DNA from: Alkaliphilus flagellatus
Lineage (GTDB): Bacteria; Bacillota; Clostridia; Peptostreptococcales; Natronincolaceae
Direction of reading: 5' to 3'
NCBI RefSeq assembly: GCF_018919215.1
Contig: NZ_JAHLQK010000002.1
Location: 186,001 to 250,000, forward strand
DNA: 64,000 bases
Made by a program: the position numbers and the translations under genes. Below the pieces are notes generated by a model. It was not told the DNA's origin and made no database searches. It worked only from the letters and a program-made list of their open reading frames with translations. Below are positions 1-9,457 of this stretch, in pieces (position 1 is the first letter of the stretch; the number at the start of each line of letters is the position of its first letter).

Positions 1-240
1 GTCTTCAACCTCATCTTCATCAATATCATATAGTTTTTTAAGCTTATTAATATCACCTTTTTTCATTTCAGATATGTCTATAGCTTCTTCTATTTCCTTA
101 GTAATTTCCTCTATAGTGGGAGCTTTAGCTATTGCTTTTTCTGAGGAACAGCCGAGCAGAAAAGTAAGAGATAGGATTGCTAATAAAATGGTTTTAAATG
201 TATTTTTAATTATATTATTGTTATTCATAGTTATTTTCAT
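1..240 (-). CDS. DUF4358-like lipoprotein (C-terminus off window)
   Basis: Partial minus-strand gene: 80 codons read from the ATG at 240 to the window edge. The N-terminus has a basic/polar stretch, a hydrophobic core and the lipobox LLGC (Cys31), so it is a predicted lipoprotein on the outer face of the membrane. The mature part is acidic and helical with a KLKKLYDIDEDEV-type segment resembling the start of DUF4358 domains. It has a good ribosome site (AAAAAGGAG) and lies 49 bp downstream of the SGNH hydrolase gene on the same strand, so the two are probably one operon; DUF4358 proteins often accompany cell-surface acyl-transfer/hydrolase genes. Molecular function is unknown; the family call is by eye. 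Confidence 0.7.
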   Translation of the reverse strand, partial: MKITMNNNNIIKNTFKTILLAILSLTFLLGCSSEKAIAKAPTIEEITKEIEEAIDISEMKKGDINKLKKLYDIDEDEVED

Positions 241-289
241 CTGTTTTTATTCTCCTTTTTGAAATAATGTGGATTTAGCCGCTGTTATA

Positions 290-1225
290 TTAAATATTGT
301 TATGTAAATAATTTAACCAAAGTTTATAAAATGGATATTTAAAGTGGATGCCATCGCTTTCATGAAGATCCTTATCTATATTTTCCAATATAGAAGCTAC
401 ATTAAGATAATTTAGACTTTCATTTTTAGCCATTTCTATGATAGCACTATTAAATTCTTGTATTCTAGCAGTAGTAACAAAGGGTAGTTTTTTTTGCACC
501 TTTGGGTCTACGGGTAATATGGATTGAACATAGATATTTGATTCTGGATATTTATCTTTAATATTATTTATGAGCTCAGTGTAATTTTTAATAAATCTCT
601 CACTGCTCATATTGGCTTCAACTTCATTAGTTCCTAACAATATAAAAACATTCTCCGGTTTTAAGATTTTTATGTTACTAAGTTCTTTATTTGCTTTTAA
701 AAGGGTAAACCCTAGCTTAGCAATAACTTTTTCTTCATCTAAAAGCTCATAGTGGGATAGACCTTCTGTTATGGAATCTCCTATAAATAAGGAGCTTCCA
801 AAAACTTCTTTATAATTAATATCCTCACTATTATCTAATATATTTTTTTGTGAGATATTACTATTTTTATTGGGCTTATTATTTGTTTCTGTATTTGGTT
901 TTGAAGTATCTTTTTCTGCATTAGGTGCTATAATAATGCTATCATCTATATCATTAGGAGGTTTTTTGCTAGTATCATCCTCTGTATCTTCAATTTTATT
1001 TAAATTGTCATTATTTTTTGATCCATTGCTTATTGTTTTGTCCTTATTTGATATACCGAAAACTGTTATGCTCTTTAGTACACCTAGATTGTCCATATTT
1101 TTTATTATATAATTCTTTATTAAAAAGAAGGTTGATAGAAGTATTAGAATCAGGGCTAATAAAACAGTAATACGCCTTCTAATATATTTTTGTCTTCTTT
1201 TACTTCGACTTTGTTTTATCTTCAT
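290..1225 (-). CDS. Membrane-anchored SGNH/GDSL-type hydrolase
   Basis: 311 aa. A basic N-terminus and one membrane segment (about residues 17-37) are followed by a low-complexity Asn/Ser/Lys/Asp linker (about 50-135) and an SGNH hydrolase domain. Visible motifs are the block I nucleophile in FIGDSIT, the block III-like LLGTNE, and the C-terminal DGIHF carrying the catalytic Asp and His. The domain should lie outside the cell, where relatives remove or move acyl groups on wall polysaccharides; the substrate cannot be read from the sequence. Ribosome site TAGGAGG precedes the ATG. It is first in an operon with the DUF4358-like lipoprotein. Confidence 0.85.
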   Translation of the reverse strand: MKIKQSRSKRRQKYIRRRITVLLALILILLSTFFLIKNYIIKNMDNLGVLKSITVFGISNKDKTISNGSKNNDNLNKIEDTEDDTSKKPPNDIDDSIIIAPNAEKDTSKPNTETNNKPNKNSNISQKNILDNSEDINYKEVFGSSLFIGDSITEGLSHYELLDEEKVIAKLGFTLLKANKELSNIKILKPENVFILLGTNEVEANMSSERFIKNYTELINNIKDKYPESNIYVQSILPVDPKVQKKLPFVTTARIQEFNSAIIEMAKNESLNYLNVASILENIDKDLHESDGIHFKYPFYKLWLNYLHNNI

Positions 1226-1420
1226 AGATATTCAACCTCCTATAATCATTTCTATTATTATATATGTATGGATAGTACAAGTTATTTGCACTATTGCACA
1301 AATAATTATAGTATATATATCCGATTAAGATGTAAAGAAAAAGTAACAAACAGGAAATTTAGACAATGTATTATTTGGTAATTGTGGAAGTATAAACAAA
1401 AACTCAGTTTATGCGAAAGC

Positions 1421-1459
1421 AAGATCCCCTCAACACTATAATTGTTAAGGGGATCTTTT
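1421..1459. terminator. Rho-independent terminator
   Basis: The stem AAGATCCCCT...AGGGGATCTT has a second AACA/TGTT pairing inside and a short T-run on the plus side. It is the only recognisable element in the 313-bp gap between the SGNH hydrolase promoter side and the 3' end of the minus-strand Rieske oxidoreductase gene, whose transcript it probably ends. Confidence 0.75.
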
Positions 1460-1538
1460 GATCATTTGAAATTTCTTAAATAAGGATGTTTAAAATTCAA
1501 GTGTAATAGGAGTCAATGAGATAGCATTATGCGACCTT

Positions 1539-3083
1539 TTAATCAACCTCTATTCTTTCTAAAGGTTTAACTGTAGGACCTTCAATTACATCACCAGCAG
1601 GAGAAAACCTAGACCCATGACATGGACAATCCCAAGTTCTTTCTGCACTATTCCATTTAACCTGACAGCCTAAATGGGTACAGCCAGTATTAACAAAGTA
1701 TAGTTTTCCTTCTTCATCTCTATAGGCACCTACTTTTTGTCCATTTATATCTATAATTTTTCCTTCTCCTTTTTCAATATCATTATTTGGGGATCCAGGA
1801 AAAAGCTTGCCAGAAATAAAGTTAACTGCTACATCTAGGTTTTCTTTAATGAATGTCCATATGGATCCATCACTTATAAATCGAGATGGGTCATAAACTT
1901 CAGCCCAAGGGCTTTCGCCCTTAGTAATAAAGTCTTTTAGGATCATTGCTGATACAGTACTGCTAGTCATTCCCCATTTTTTAAATCCTGTTGCTATATA
2001 AATATTAGGATGAGCAGAGTTAATGCTACCTATAAAGGGGATATCATCCATTGTCATACAGTCTTGGGCAGACCATCTATAAAGAACTTCTTCAACTTCA
2101 AAGGTTTCATTGGCAAAGTCAACTAAATTTTTATAATGGGTATTTATATCATCTCCATGACCAGTCTTGTGATTTTCTCCTGCTATTAGTATAAGCTCCT
2201 CATCGCCAAAGGGATGGGAACGTAAGGATCTAGTAGGCTCTTCTGCACTTATATACATACCATCAGGAAATTTAGATTTTGCCTTAATAGCAATAATATA
2301 GGCTCTTTCTTGATAAATTCTAGCAAAATACAATCCTTTTATATTAGAGAGGGGATAATGTGATGCTATTATAATCTTTGAAGCAATAATTTTTTTACCA
2401 TTTCCCATAACTATAGAATACTTATTATCATCTTCTTCCTCTATATCAACTGCCTTGGTATTTTCGAAAATATAGCTGCCATCTCCAGCAACATCTTCTG
2501 CTAGACTCAGTAAATATTTACGTGGATGAAACTTCGCCTGTTCATCAAAGCGTACTGCTGCTTTTATTGGAAAGGGTAGAGGCAGGTCTTCAACATAGGA
2601 GGCCTTAATACCTAGATCCTGTGCAGCCTTTACTTCGTTTTTAATTTGATCTACATATGTATCAGACTGAGTATATACATATGCGCTTTGCCAACTAAAA
2701 TCACAATCAATATTTTTTTCTTCTACAATTTGAGCAATAAACTTTATAGCTTTTTCGTTGGACTCAGCATACTGCTTAGCCTTTTCCATTCCTATTTGAT
2801 TAATCATCTTATCGTATATTAAATCATGTTGAGAAGTTATTTTAGCTGTTGTGTGACCTGTAATACCATTAAGAATACGATCAGCATCAACAATAGCGAC
2901 ATTTAAACCTTCTTTTTTTAAGAGATATCCAGAAGTAATTCCTGTCATACCTCCACCTACAATAGCTACATCTACATTAATATCCTCTTCTAAAGTAGGG
3001 TAATTAGTAGTATCTGTGGAAGCAATCCAATAGGATTCTGGTTCTTTAGTAAAGCCTTTATCTGGAGAATAATATTGTTCCAT
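1539..3083 (-). CDS. FAD-dependent oxidoreductase with C-terminal Rieske [2Fe-2S] domain
   Basis: 514 aa. Residues ~38-70 form a Rossmann FAD-binding motif (VAIVGGGMTGITSGYLLKKEG then VAIVD) of the D-amino-acid-oxidase/glycine-oxidase fold. Residues ~430-514 are a complete Rieske domain with CTHLGC and CPCHGS supplying two Cys and two His ligands. This architecture is known in Firmicutes, but the physiological substrate is not established. No signal peptide is visible, so it is probably cytoplasmic. It appears monocistronic, with the terminator at 1421-1459 downstream. The Rieske centre suggests electron transfer from reduced FAD to a one-electron acceptor rather than an O2-linked oxidase. 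Confidence 0.88.
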   Translation of the reverse strand: MEQYYSPDKGFTKEPESYWIASTDTTNYPTLEEDINVDVAIVGGGMTGITSGYLLKKEGLNVAIVDADRILNGITGHTTAKITSQHDLIYDKMINQIGMEKAKQYAESNEKAIKFIAQIVEEKNIDCDFSWQSAYVYTQSDTYVDQIKNEVKAAQDLGIKASYVEDLPLPFPIKAAVRFDEQAKFHPRKYLLSLAEDVAGDGSYIFENTKAVDIEEEDDNKYSIVMGNGKKIIASKIIIASHYPLSNIKGLYFARIYQERAYIIAIKAKSKFPDGMYISAEEPTRSLRSHPFGDEELILIAGENHKTGHGDDINTHYKNLVDFANETFEVEEVLYRWSAQDCMTMDDIPFIGSINSAHPNIYIATGFKKWGMTSSTVSAMILKDFITKGESPWAEVYDPSRFISDGSIWTFIKENLDVAVNFISGKLFPGSPNNDIEKGEGKIIDINGQKVGAYRDEEGKLYFVNTGCTHLGCQVKWNSAERTWDCPCHGSRFSPAGDVIEGPTVKPLERIEVD

Positions 3084-3151
3084 AGTTTACATCCTTCCTT
3101 ATATATATTTCTTTATCTAGTTCTATGATGTACCTAATTTTAGAAAATATT

Positions 3152-4135
3152 CTAGTTAAAATAGAATTGCTCCACATCTCCAACTACCTCAAAGCCAGTA
3201 TTGAGTCCTTCTCCTGAAAATACAACTTTTTTGCTTTTGCTATCATATAACTTAACCTTCACAGCGGATGTAATACTTTCGCTAATATCCCTATCCATCA
3301 TGCCGTTTTTAGGAGCTTTTAAAACTCCTCCTTTAGAAAATTTCGCTTTCATTTCTAATATGTATTTAGGGCTAGATATGGAAACATCTAATATATTATT
3401 TTTATATTTTAATTTTTTAATTTTCGCACCTGTATATGTAGCAAACATAAGTATTTCATTATCTATTCTCAAAAATGAAAGAAAACCAGTAAAATGACTC
3501 CTAAACCAAGGAATTTTAGCAATGGAAAACATTACTGAAACATTATCTTGCAAAAAATGATTGGATTGTAGCCAAATCCATGCTTCTGGAAATGATTTTC
3601 CCCAATCCTTCTCTATATAGCCATATCCACTTGTGAAGTCAATTTCAGTATTATTTTCAAAAATCCTACCTTCAATTTCATGATGAATATTAACAATACC
3701 GTGGTAACATTCCATAAATGGTATAAATGAAAAGGGCCCCATAATTCCAGGATTAAAAAACTTTTTAGGAAAAGGTACTATATTATTAAATGATAGCTCA
3801 CCTTTAATTAAAGAATTTTCATCCCTTAAATCCAGCATTATGCCGTTACGATAAAAATGGTTATTTTCAATTTGAACATGAAAATCTTTATTATTAAATT
3901 TAAAACTATTAATATCATATTTAAAGTAGTGAACCTTACAGCTATTTGCTTCTATTACTTGAACAAAGGCATGTCTATCATCTTGACACTTTCCATAGGC
4001 AACACCAGGAATAATCGCCCATACATTTTTTTTAGGTGAATCTATTAACTTATAATACCAGCCTTCAAAATAGTTTTTTCTTTTATATTGTCCTTGAAAC
4101 ATTTCAGGATTCCAAAGTTTGCGGAATAAATACAT
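3152..4135 (-). CDS. Tocopherol-cyclase-family protein
   Basis: 327 aa from the ATG at 4135, which has a GGGGAAG ribosome site; an upstream in-frame GTG at 4153 lacks one. N-terminal YFEGWYYK and the central IEKDWGKSFPEAWIWLQSN motif identify the tocopherol cyclase fold. Bacterial homologues in anaerobes do not make tocopherol; their role is unknown, a lipid- or isoprenoid-binding function being plausible. It appears monocistronic. A shorter, internally deleted copy of this gene and its upstream region lies at 16909-17140, next to a transposase remnant. Confidence 0.82.
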   Translation of the reverse strand: MYLFRKLWNPEMFQGQYKRKNYFEGWYYKLIDSPKKNVWAIIPGVAYGKCQDDRHAFVQVIEANSCKVHYFKYDINSFKFNNKDFHVQIENNHFYRNGIMLDLRDENSLIKGELSFNNIVPFPKKFFNPGIMGPFSFIPFMECYHGIVNIHHEIEGRIFENNTEIDFTSGYGYIEKDWGKSFPEAWIWLQSNHFLQDNVSVMFSIAKIPWFRSHFTGFLSFLRIDNEILMFATYTGAKIKKLKYKNNILDVSISSPKYILEMKAKFSKGGVLKAPKNGMMDRDISESITSAVKVKLYDSKSKKVVFSGEGLNTGFEVVGDVEQFYFN

Positions 4136-4413
4136 TTTATCTTCCCCTATCACTAAAGATGATTGAAAGTCACTCTAAATTGTATTTTTCCCATTGAGAG
4201 AAAGGATATTACAAGTACTGTACAAATTTAAGTTATTAATAGCGATTTTAAAAGCAGAATACTTTCATACAACTTAATCTAAGAATCTAGTCACTAAAGT
4301 TAAAAGCAGAGATATCGGGAGTAAATTCTAGGAAATTTATTTAATATTAAGATATGCTCACCAGACAGTGTCCGAAAAACCGAGGATAGCTCATATTAGA
4401 GCATTCTAAAAAA

Positions 4414-4584
4414 ATGGAATGCTGGCTAGAGTTACTTCATAATACAGATATATTAATTGATGGACGATTTGAAATTGAAAAGAAAAATCTAAATCTAAGA
4501 TTTAGAGGTTCTGAAAATCAAAGAGTTATTGATGTGAGAAAAACAGAACTAAATAAAAAAATAATTCTTGCTGAATGGGATTAA
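4414..4584 (+). pseudogene. nrdG: nrdG 3' remnant (anaerobic RNR activating protein)
   Basis: A 56-codon open stretch ending in TAA encodes the C-terminal signature of NrdG: LLHNTDILIDGRFEIE followed by LNLRFRGSENQRVIDV. The radical-SAM N-terminal two thirds (CxxxCxxC) is absent upstream, where 4154-4413 shows no recognisable coding sequence. It is therefore a decayed 3' fragment of the ribonucleotide reductase activase, left by deletion or recombination. The ATG at 4414 is only a coincidental internal Met. Confidence 0.75.
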
Positions 4585-4747
4585 ACACGATAACCAAGAA
4601 AAGAAAAAGTTTAAAAAGCTTTAATATTTTTTGTTTATACAATCTCCATAATAAAACTGGATAGTTCTAGAAGTTAAAAAACAAAATTAGAGAAATATTA
4701 AATAATAATTTAGATATCTTAAGCGATAATATAGAAATTAATTTTAA

Positions 4748-4790
4748 ATGCACAACAACCTTAAATTAAAGGATATGTTGTGCATTTTTT
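4748..4790. terminator. Rho-independent terminator
   Basis: Stem ATGCACAACA...TGTTGTGCAT followed by TTTTTT on the plus strand. It lies just beyond the 3' end of the minus-strand siderophore operon and can also stop reading from the nrdG-remnant side. The rest of 4585-4747 is A/T-rich sequence in which I see nothing else. Confidence 0.75.
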
Positions 4791-4827
4791 AGGGGAAAAA
4801 TATTGTTTATATATTAATAAATTTTTC

Positions 4828-6552
4828 TTATGATGCCTGTGCGTTGTAAAGAGAAGCATATATACCGCAGTGACGAATTAGCTCGTCATGGGTGCCTATT
4901 TCTGCAATTCCAGTTCCATCTAGTACTACAATTTTATCTGCACTTCTTATAGTGGATAATCTATGAGCGATTACAATAGTCGTACAATCCTTTGATATTC
5001 TATCTAGAGCTGCCTGAATTTCTCTTTCTGTTTTTGTATCAAGGGCAGAAGTTGCTTCATCTAAAATAAGGATAGGAGAATTACGCAAGATAGCACGTGC
5101 TATTGATAGTCTCTGCTTTTGTCCGCCTGATAGACGTACTCCACGTTCACCTATTATTGTATCATAGCCATTCTCAAGCCCTTGAATAAATTCATGTGCA
5201 TTTGCAGCTTTTGCTGCTTGTATTACCTGTTCCCTACTTGCATCCTTCCATCCATAAGCTATGTTTTCATATACTGTACCATTAAAAAGAAATGTATCCT
5301 GCAATACCATACTTATATTATCTCTAAGACTTTTTAAGGTTACATCATTAATGTTGGTTTCGTCAATAAAAATACTTCCTTTCTGTGGATCATAAAAACG
5401 ATTAAGAAGGCTTGCAATAGTAGTTTTTCCAACACCTGTAGTTCCAACAAGAGCTACAGTTTGACCAGGCTCTATTGTAAGGTTGATATTTTCTAGTACA
5501 GTAATTTCGGGTGTATAATTAAAAGAAAGATCTTTAAATTCAATTTTACCATCAACTTGCGATAATTTTTTTGCACCGGGTGTTTCTTTGACATCTGGAT
5601 TTTCATCCATTACTTCAAAAACACGTTGGCATCCAGCCACTGCATTTCCAGCCATTTCCATTATCCTAGAAAAACTTTTAACAGGTCCATAGAACATGTT
5701 AAGATACATTATAAAGGCTACGATATCTCCTATGGTAGCTTCCTGTCTTTCAATAAGAATACCGCCATACATTATAACACCAACAGAGCCTAAAGCAGTA
5801 AAAAATGCTAGAAGAGGATAAGTGGTTTCAAAAAAGAAACTAGCTTTTAAGTAGGCTTTGGTGTGTTTAAGTGAAAGAGAGGCAATCTTTTTTTCTTCTC
5901 TATCCTGTTGATTAAATATCTGTATTTCTCGTATTCCTGAAAAATTATCCTGTACTGTACCTGAAAGTTCACCTCTTACTTTAGAGTTTTGATGCCATAT
6001 TGGTGATAGATACTTACTCTGCCATAGAGTAATCACTATAAGAAATGGTATAGTAATAAGGCTTAGTAATGCTAGTTTAAAATTAATTGTAAAGAGGAGG
6101 ATACCAACACCTACAAAGGTTAATACATTTACAACAAGGTCAGGAATTACATGAGCCAGTAAAATTTCTGCTTCCATTGAATCGTTAATTACCCTGCTTG
6201 TTAAATCTCCTGTTCGATTTTTATTAAAAAATCTAAGACCCATATGCTGAAGCTTAGTATATAGTTCAGTTCTCAAATCAGCTACATAATGGAGAGCTGC
6301 ATGATGATTAAAATATCCTGAAATAGAAGCTCCGCCAGATTGTAATGCTGTAGCTAAAAGCAGCAGTAGCCCTATATTAAAAGCTTTAGTTGCAAAATCT
6401 GGATGTCCTTCTGTAGCAATACTCGTAAGCTCTCTTAGAGCCCAAGGGGTATAAAAGCCTGCTATAGTAGAAATAACTAATGCTATAAGAGCCATTATTA
6501 GATACATCCAATATTTTTTTGCACCTAAAAATATTCTTAGTGCAATCTTCAT
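4828..6552 (-). CDS. ABC exporter (fused membrane/ATPase half-transporter)
   Basis: 574 aa from the ATG at 6552; this start overlaps the preceding ATPase stop as ATGA and has a GGAGGG site, whereas the longer ORF start does not. Residues ~1-310 carry six membrane segments of the type I exporter fold; ~330-565 form the ATPase with Walker A (GTTGVGKT), the LSGGQKQR signature, Walker B (ILILDEATSALD) and the H-loop. It is last in the five-gene siderophore operon, so it probably moves a siderophore-related or metal-related substrate, perhaps returning stripped siderophore or exporting a metallophore. The substrate is inference. It works as a homodimer unless it has an unlinked partner. Confidence 0.9.
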   Translation of the reverse strand: MKIALRIFLGAKKYWMYLIMALIALVISTIAGFYTPWALRELTSIATEGHPDFATKAFNIGLLLLLATALQSGGASISGYFNHHAALHYVADLRTELYTKLQHMGLRFFNKNRTGDLTSRVINDSMEAEILLAHVIPDLVVNVLTFVGVGILLFTINFKLALLSLITIPFLIVITLWQSKYLSPIWHQNSKVRGELSGTVQDNFSGIREIQIFNQQDREEKKIASLSLKHTKAYLKASFFFETTYPLLAFFTALGSVGVIMYGGILIERQEATIGDIVAFIMYLNMFYGPVKSFSRIMEMAGNAVAGCQRVFEVMDENPDVKETPGAKKLSQVDGKIEFKDLSFNYTPEITVLENINLTIEPGQTVALVGTTGVGKTTIASLLNRFYDPQKGSIFIDETNINDVTLKSLRDNISMVLQDTFLFNGTVYENIAYGWKDASREQVIQAAKAANAHEFIQGLENGYDTIIGERGVRLSGGQKQRLSIARAILRNSPILILDEATSALDTKTEREIQAALDRISKDCTTIVIAHRLSTIRSADKIVVLDGTGIAEIGTHDELIRHCGIYASLYNAQAS

Positions 6553-7379
6553 AGTGCAAATGCCCTCCTTCCAAAGTTTTGCGTAGTAGATACAGTGTTT
6601 AAAATATCGTAAGTAATACAAACAGGTCGCCCACTTTTAGGTTCATTAACAATTTCTGCGTCGATTTGAAAAGTTTTCTTAAGAACTTCTGTAGTCATAA
6701 CTTTTTGGGGGGAGCCATGCTCTATGATAGTTCCTTTATGTATAGCTATCATATAATCGGAAAACCTTGATGCAAGATTCAAATCATGTAATACCATCAC
6801 TATAGTGCAGCCCTGATTGCGATTCAAATCAAATAAAAGCTTTAAAACCTCTAATTGATGTGCGAGGTCAAGATAAGTAGTAGGCTCATCTAATAATATT
6901 AAATCCGTCTGCTGAGCTAAAGCCATAGCAATCCATACTCTTTGTCGTTGCCCTCCGGATAAAGTATCAACCTCCCTGTGCTCAAACTCAGTAAGCTTTG
7001 TTACTGAAAGAGCCCAGCTAATTATTTTCTTATCTTCTGGTGTAAGATTACCAAAGCCTCTTTGGTGAGGGAAACGTCCATATGCTACTAATTCACCTAC
7101 AGTTAAACCATTTGGAGCAGTTGGGGTTTGTGGTAAAATGGCCATCTTCTTAGCAATGTCTTTAGTAGATACTTTACTGATATCTTCTCCACTAAGATAA
7201 ACCATTCCGCTTTTAGGCTTTAGAATACGGCCAACAGCCTTTAAGACAGTGGATTTTCCGCATCCATTAGCTCCTATAATAGAAGTTATTTTTCCTTGTG
7301 GAATATCCATATTCAAAGACTTAACAATTAATATATCATCATAAGCAATATCTAACTTCTCAGCTCTAATGCTATTCAT
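6549..7379 (-). CDS. Iron-siderophore ABC transporter ATPase (FhuC-type)
   Basis: 276 aa. Walker A (GANGCGKST), Q-loop (LPQT), signature LSGGQRQR, Walker B (LILLDEPTTYLD) and H-loop (VLHDLN) are all intact, and the spacing is that of the FecE/FhuC/BtuD group. It energises the two FecCD permeases encoded directly upstream. Strong AAGGAGG site; 15 bp from the upstream permease, and overlapping the exporter by 4 bp, showing tight translational coupling. Confidence 0.93.
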   Translation of the reverse strand: MNSIRAEKLDIAYDDILIVKSLNMDIPQGKITSIIGANGCGKSTVLKAVGRILKPKSGMVYLSGEDISKVSTKDIAKKMAILPQTPTAPNGLTVGELVAYGRFPHQRGFGNLTPEDKKIISWALSVTKLTEFEHREVDTLSGGQRQRVWIAMALAQQTDLILLDEPTTYLDLAHQLEVLKLLFDLNRNQGCTIVMVLHDLNLASRFSDYMIAIHKGTIIEHGSPQKVMTTEVLKKTFQIDAEIVNEPKSGRPVCITYDILNTVSTTQNFGRRAFAL

Positions 7380-7394
7380 ATCAATAAAACCTCC

Positions 7395-8408
7395 TTAATT
7401 TGCCTTAGCCAATAAATATAAGAAATAAGGCGTACTTAAAACTGTAATAATAATCCCAGTAGGAACATCTGTACCTAGACTTATAGTTCTAGTAATTGTA
7501 TCTGCTAGTAAAACAATGATAGATGCCGATAGAGATGCTGCAGGCAATAAAAGTTTATGGTTAGGTCCCACAAGTTTTCTTGCCATATGAGGAGAAATCA
7601 TACCCACGAAAAAGAAATTCCCACCTAAAGCAACACTACCAGAGGACAAAGCTACAGCAGCAATAGATAAGCCTAAAAATTCTGGCTTTACAGACACGCC
7701 TAATCCAGTTGCAGTCTGATTTCCTAGATTTAATGTATTTAAAATTTGTGACTTATAAAAAGTATATATAAAAAGAACAATTACCCATGGCGCAAGAATG
7801 GAAAGGTAATTCCAGTTATCACCCCAAAGACTTCCTGCACTCCAACGCTGCATAAAATCCATTTGATGCTGATCAAGCTTTAAAGTAAGCAAAGTAGTAA
7901 GAGCACCGTAACCACTACTAAGAGCAACACCAGTTAAAATTAGGCCAGTATGAGAAATATCTTTTCCTCGTCTATAAGACAAAAGAAAAATCAATGCAGC
8001 AGCAGTCATACCACCTACAAAAGCTAAAAGTGGAAGCGCAATAGCGGAAGATGTTCCTTGAGTGCTAAACATAACAACAAACATCAAAACAAAAAGTCCA
8101 GAACCAGAACTTATACCGAGAGTACCAGGACTAGCCATGTCATTTCTAAGGAGACTCTGCATAATACAACCAGAGGTTCCCATACCGATACCAACTAGAA
8201 TAGATAAAATAATACGGGGAAGACGAAACTCAAAAACAATGAGATTTTCTCTAGCAGTACCCTTACCTATAATTACATTAAAAACCTCTGAAGGAGAAAG
8301 GTTCATCTTACCAGAATTAATACTGATTACGGCTATAATAAAAAGAACAAGTACCATAATCATATTAACCATAACACCACGAGAAACAGAATAACGTTGT
8401 TTTATCAC
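7395..8408 (-). CDS. FecCD-family siderophore permease, second subunit
   Basis: 337 aa with about nine to ten membrane segments and FecCD hallmarks: RLPRIILSILVGIGMGTSG near the N-terminus and a MISPHMARKLVGP-type segment near residue 270, the coupling region for the ATPase. It starts with GTG at 8408, overlapping the TGA of the preceding permease gene (GTGA), with GGAGGGAG upstream. It forms the translocation channel with the other permease. Confidence 0.92.
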   Translation of the reverse strand: MIKQRYSVSRGVMVNMIMVLVLFIIAVISINSGKMNLSPSEVFNVIIGKGTARENLIVFEFRLPRIILSILVGIGMGTSGCIMQSLLRNDMASPGTLGISSGSGLFVLMFVVMFSTQGTSSAIALPLLAFVGGMTAAALIFLLSYRRGKDISHTGLILTGVALSSGYGALTTLLTLKLDQHQMDFMQRWSAGSLWGDNWNYLSILAPWVIVLFIYTFYKSQILNTLNLGNQTATGLGVSVKPEFLGLSIAAVALSSGSVALGGNFFFVGMISPHMARKLVGPNHKLLLPAASLSASIIVLLADTITRTISLGTDVPTGIIITVLSTPYFLYLLAKAN

Positions 8409-9433
8409 TCAAACTCCCTCCTTTGTTTTCTTGAAAGATAAAGAAAATAAGGAACACCTACTACAGCAAAAATAATACCGATCGGAGTCTCATAAGGCTT
8501 ATTAATAAGCCTTCCTACTAAATCAGCAGTTACAGTAAACAAAGATCCATATAAACCTGCTGCAGGTATAATATATCGATAATCAACCCCAACTAAATAT
8601 CGAACTATATGAGGAACAATCAAACCTATAAACCCAACAGGTCCTACTACAATTACAGAAAGCCCTGTTAAAATTAATATAACAACCGTAGATATCCCTT
8701 TAACAGTTCTAGTCTTAAGGCCTAAGCCTACAGCTACGTCATCACCCAGGTTAAGCATAGTAATAGAAGGAGAAAGAGCAATAGAAACGATAACACCTAA
8801 AACAAAAAAAGGAAGAACAATGATAAGCTCACTCCACTTAGCACCAGCAGTACCGCCAGCAGTCCAATAAGCTAAAGCGTATGCCAATCTATATTTAATA
8901 GATAAATACTGACTAAAGGCACCGAAAAGCATGGAAATAGAAATTCCAGACAAAACAAGTCTCTGGGGTGTCATCCCTCTTTTACCTAAAGAAGCAATAA
9001 AATAAGTCATGAAAGTAGCAATGGCAGCACCAACAAAAGCAAAAAGCATCATTTGTCCATAAGAACTACTAGGTAAAAAAGCCATGCAAAGAGCAATGGC
9101 AAAAGTAGCGCCGCTACTGATACCCATTAGACCGGAATCTGCAAGTGGATTTCGTGTAGTTCCTTGCATTATGGCACCACATATAGCGAGGCTACAACCG
9201 ACAATAATGTTGGCAGCAGTCCTAGGAATACGCAAAGTCTGAATAATTTGATGTTCAGTCAAAGCTGGATTAAAGTTGAAAATAGCTTCCCAGGCAGTGG
9301 ACAAATTCATATCAGCAGCACCAAAAGAAATCGATGCTACCGACATAAGAATAAGAAGTCCAAGGCCTATAATCATGTGCATTATGAAATTAGCTGCGCC
9401 ATGACGGCGTTTTTTAAGCTGTGAATTCTCCAT
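8405..9433 (-). CDS. FecCD-family siderophore permease, first subunit
   Basis: 342 aa, polytopic. RIPRTAANIIVGCSLAICGA (residues ~70-90), NPLADSGLMGISSGA and LIVPHIVRYLVG are diagnostic of the BtuC/FecC/FhuB family. It lies 24 bp downstream of the binding-protein gene and overlaps the second permease gene. It should act as one half of the heterodimeric import channel for a ferric siderophore delivered by the lipoprotein encoded at 9458-10420. Confidence 0.92.
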   Translation of the reverse strand: MENSQLKKRRHGAANFIMHMIIGLGLLILMSVASISFGAADMNLSTAWEAIFNFNPALTEHQIIQTLRIPRTAANIIVGCSLAICGAIMQGTTRNPLADSGLMGISSGATFAIALCMAFLPSSSYGQMMLFAFVGAAIATFMTYFIASLGKRGMTPQRLVLSGISISMLFGAFSQYLSIKYRLAYALAYWTAGGTAGAKWSELIIVLPFFVLGVIVSIALSPSITMLNLGDDVAVGLGLKTRTVKGISTVVILILTGLSVIVVGPVGFIGLIVPHIVRYLVGVDYRYIIPAAGLYGSLFTVTADLVGRLINKPYETPIGIIFAVVGVPYFLYLSRKQRREFE

Positions 9434-9457
9434 GTATATATTCCTTTCAATTGTAAA

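Noticed and set aside
74-262. Plus-strand 62-codon ORF
   Set aside because: It is antisense to the clear DUF4358-like lipoprotein on the minus strand, which has a ribosome site and lipobox.
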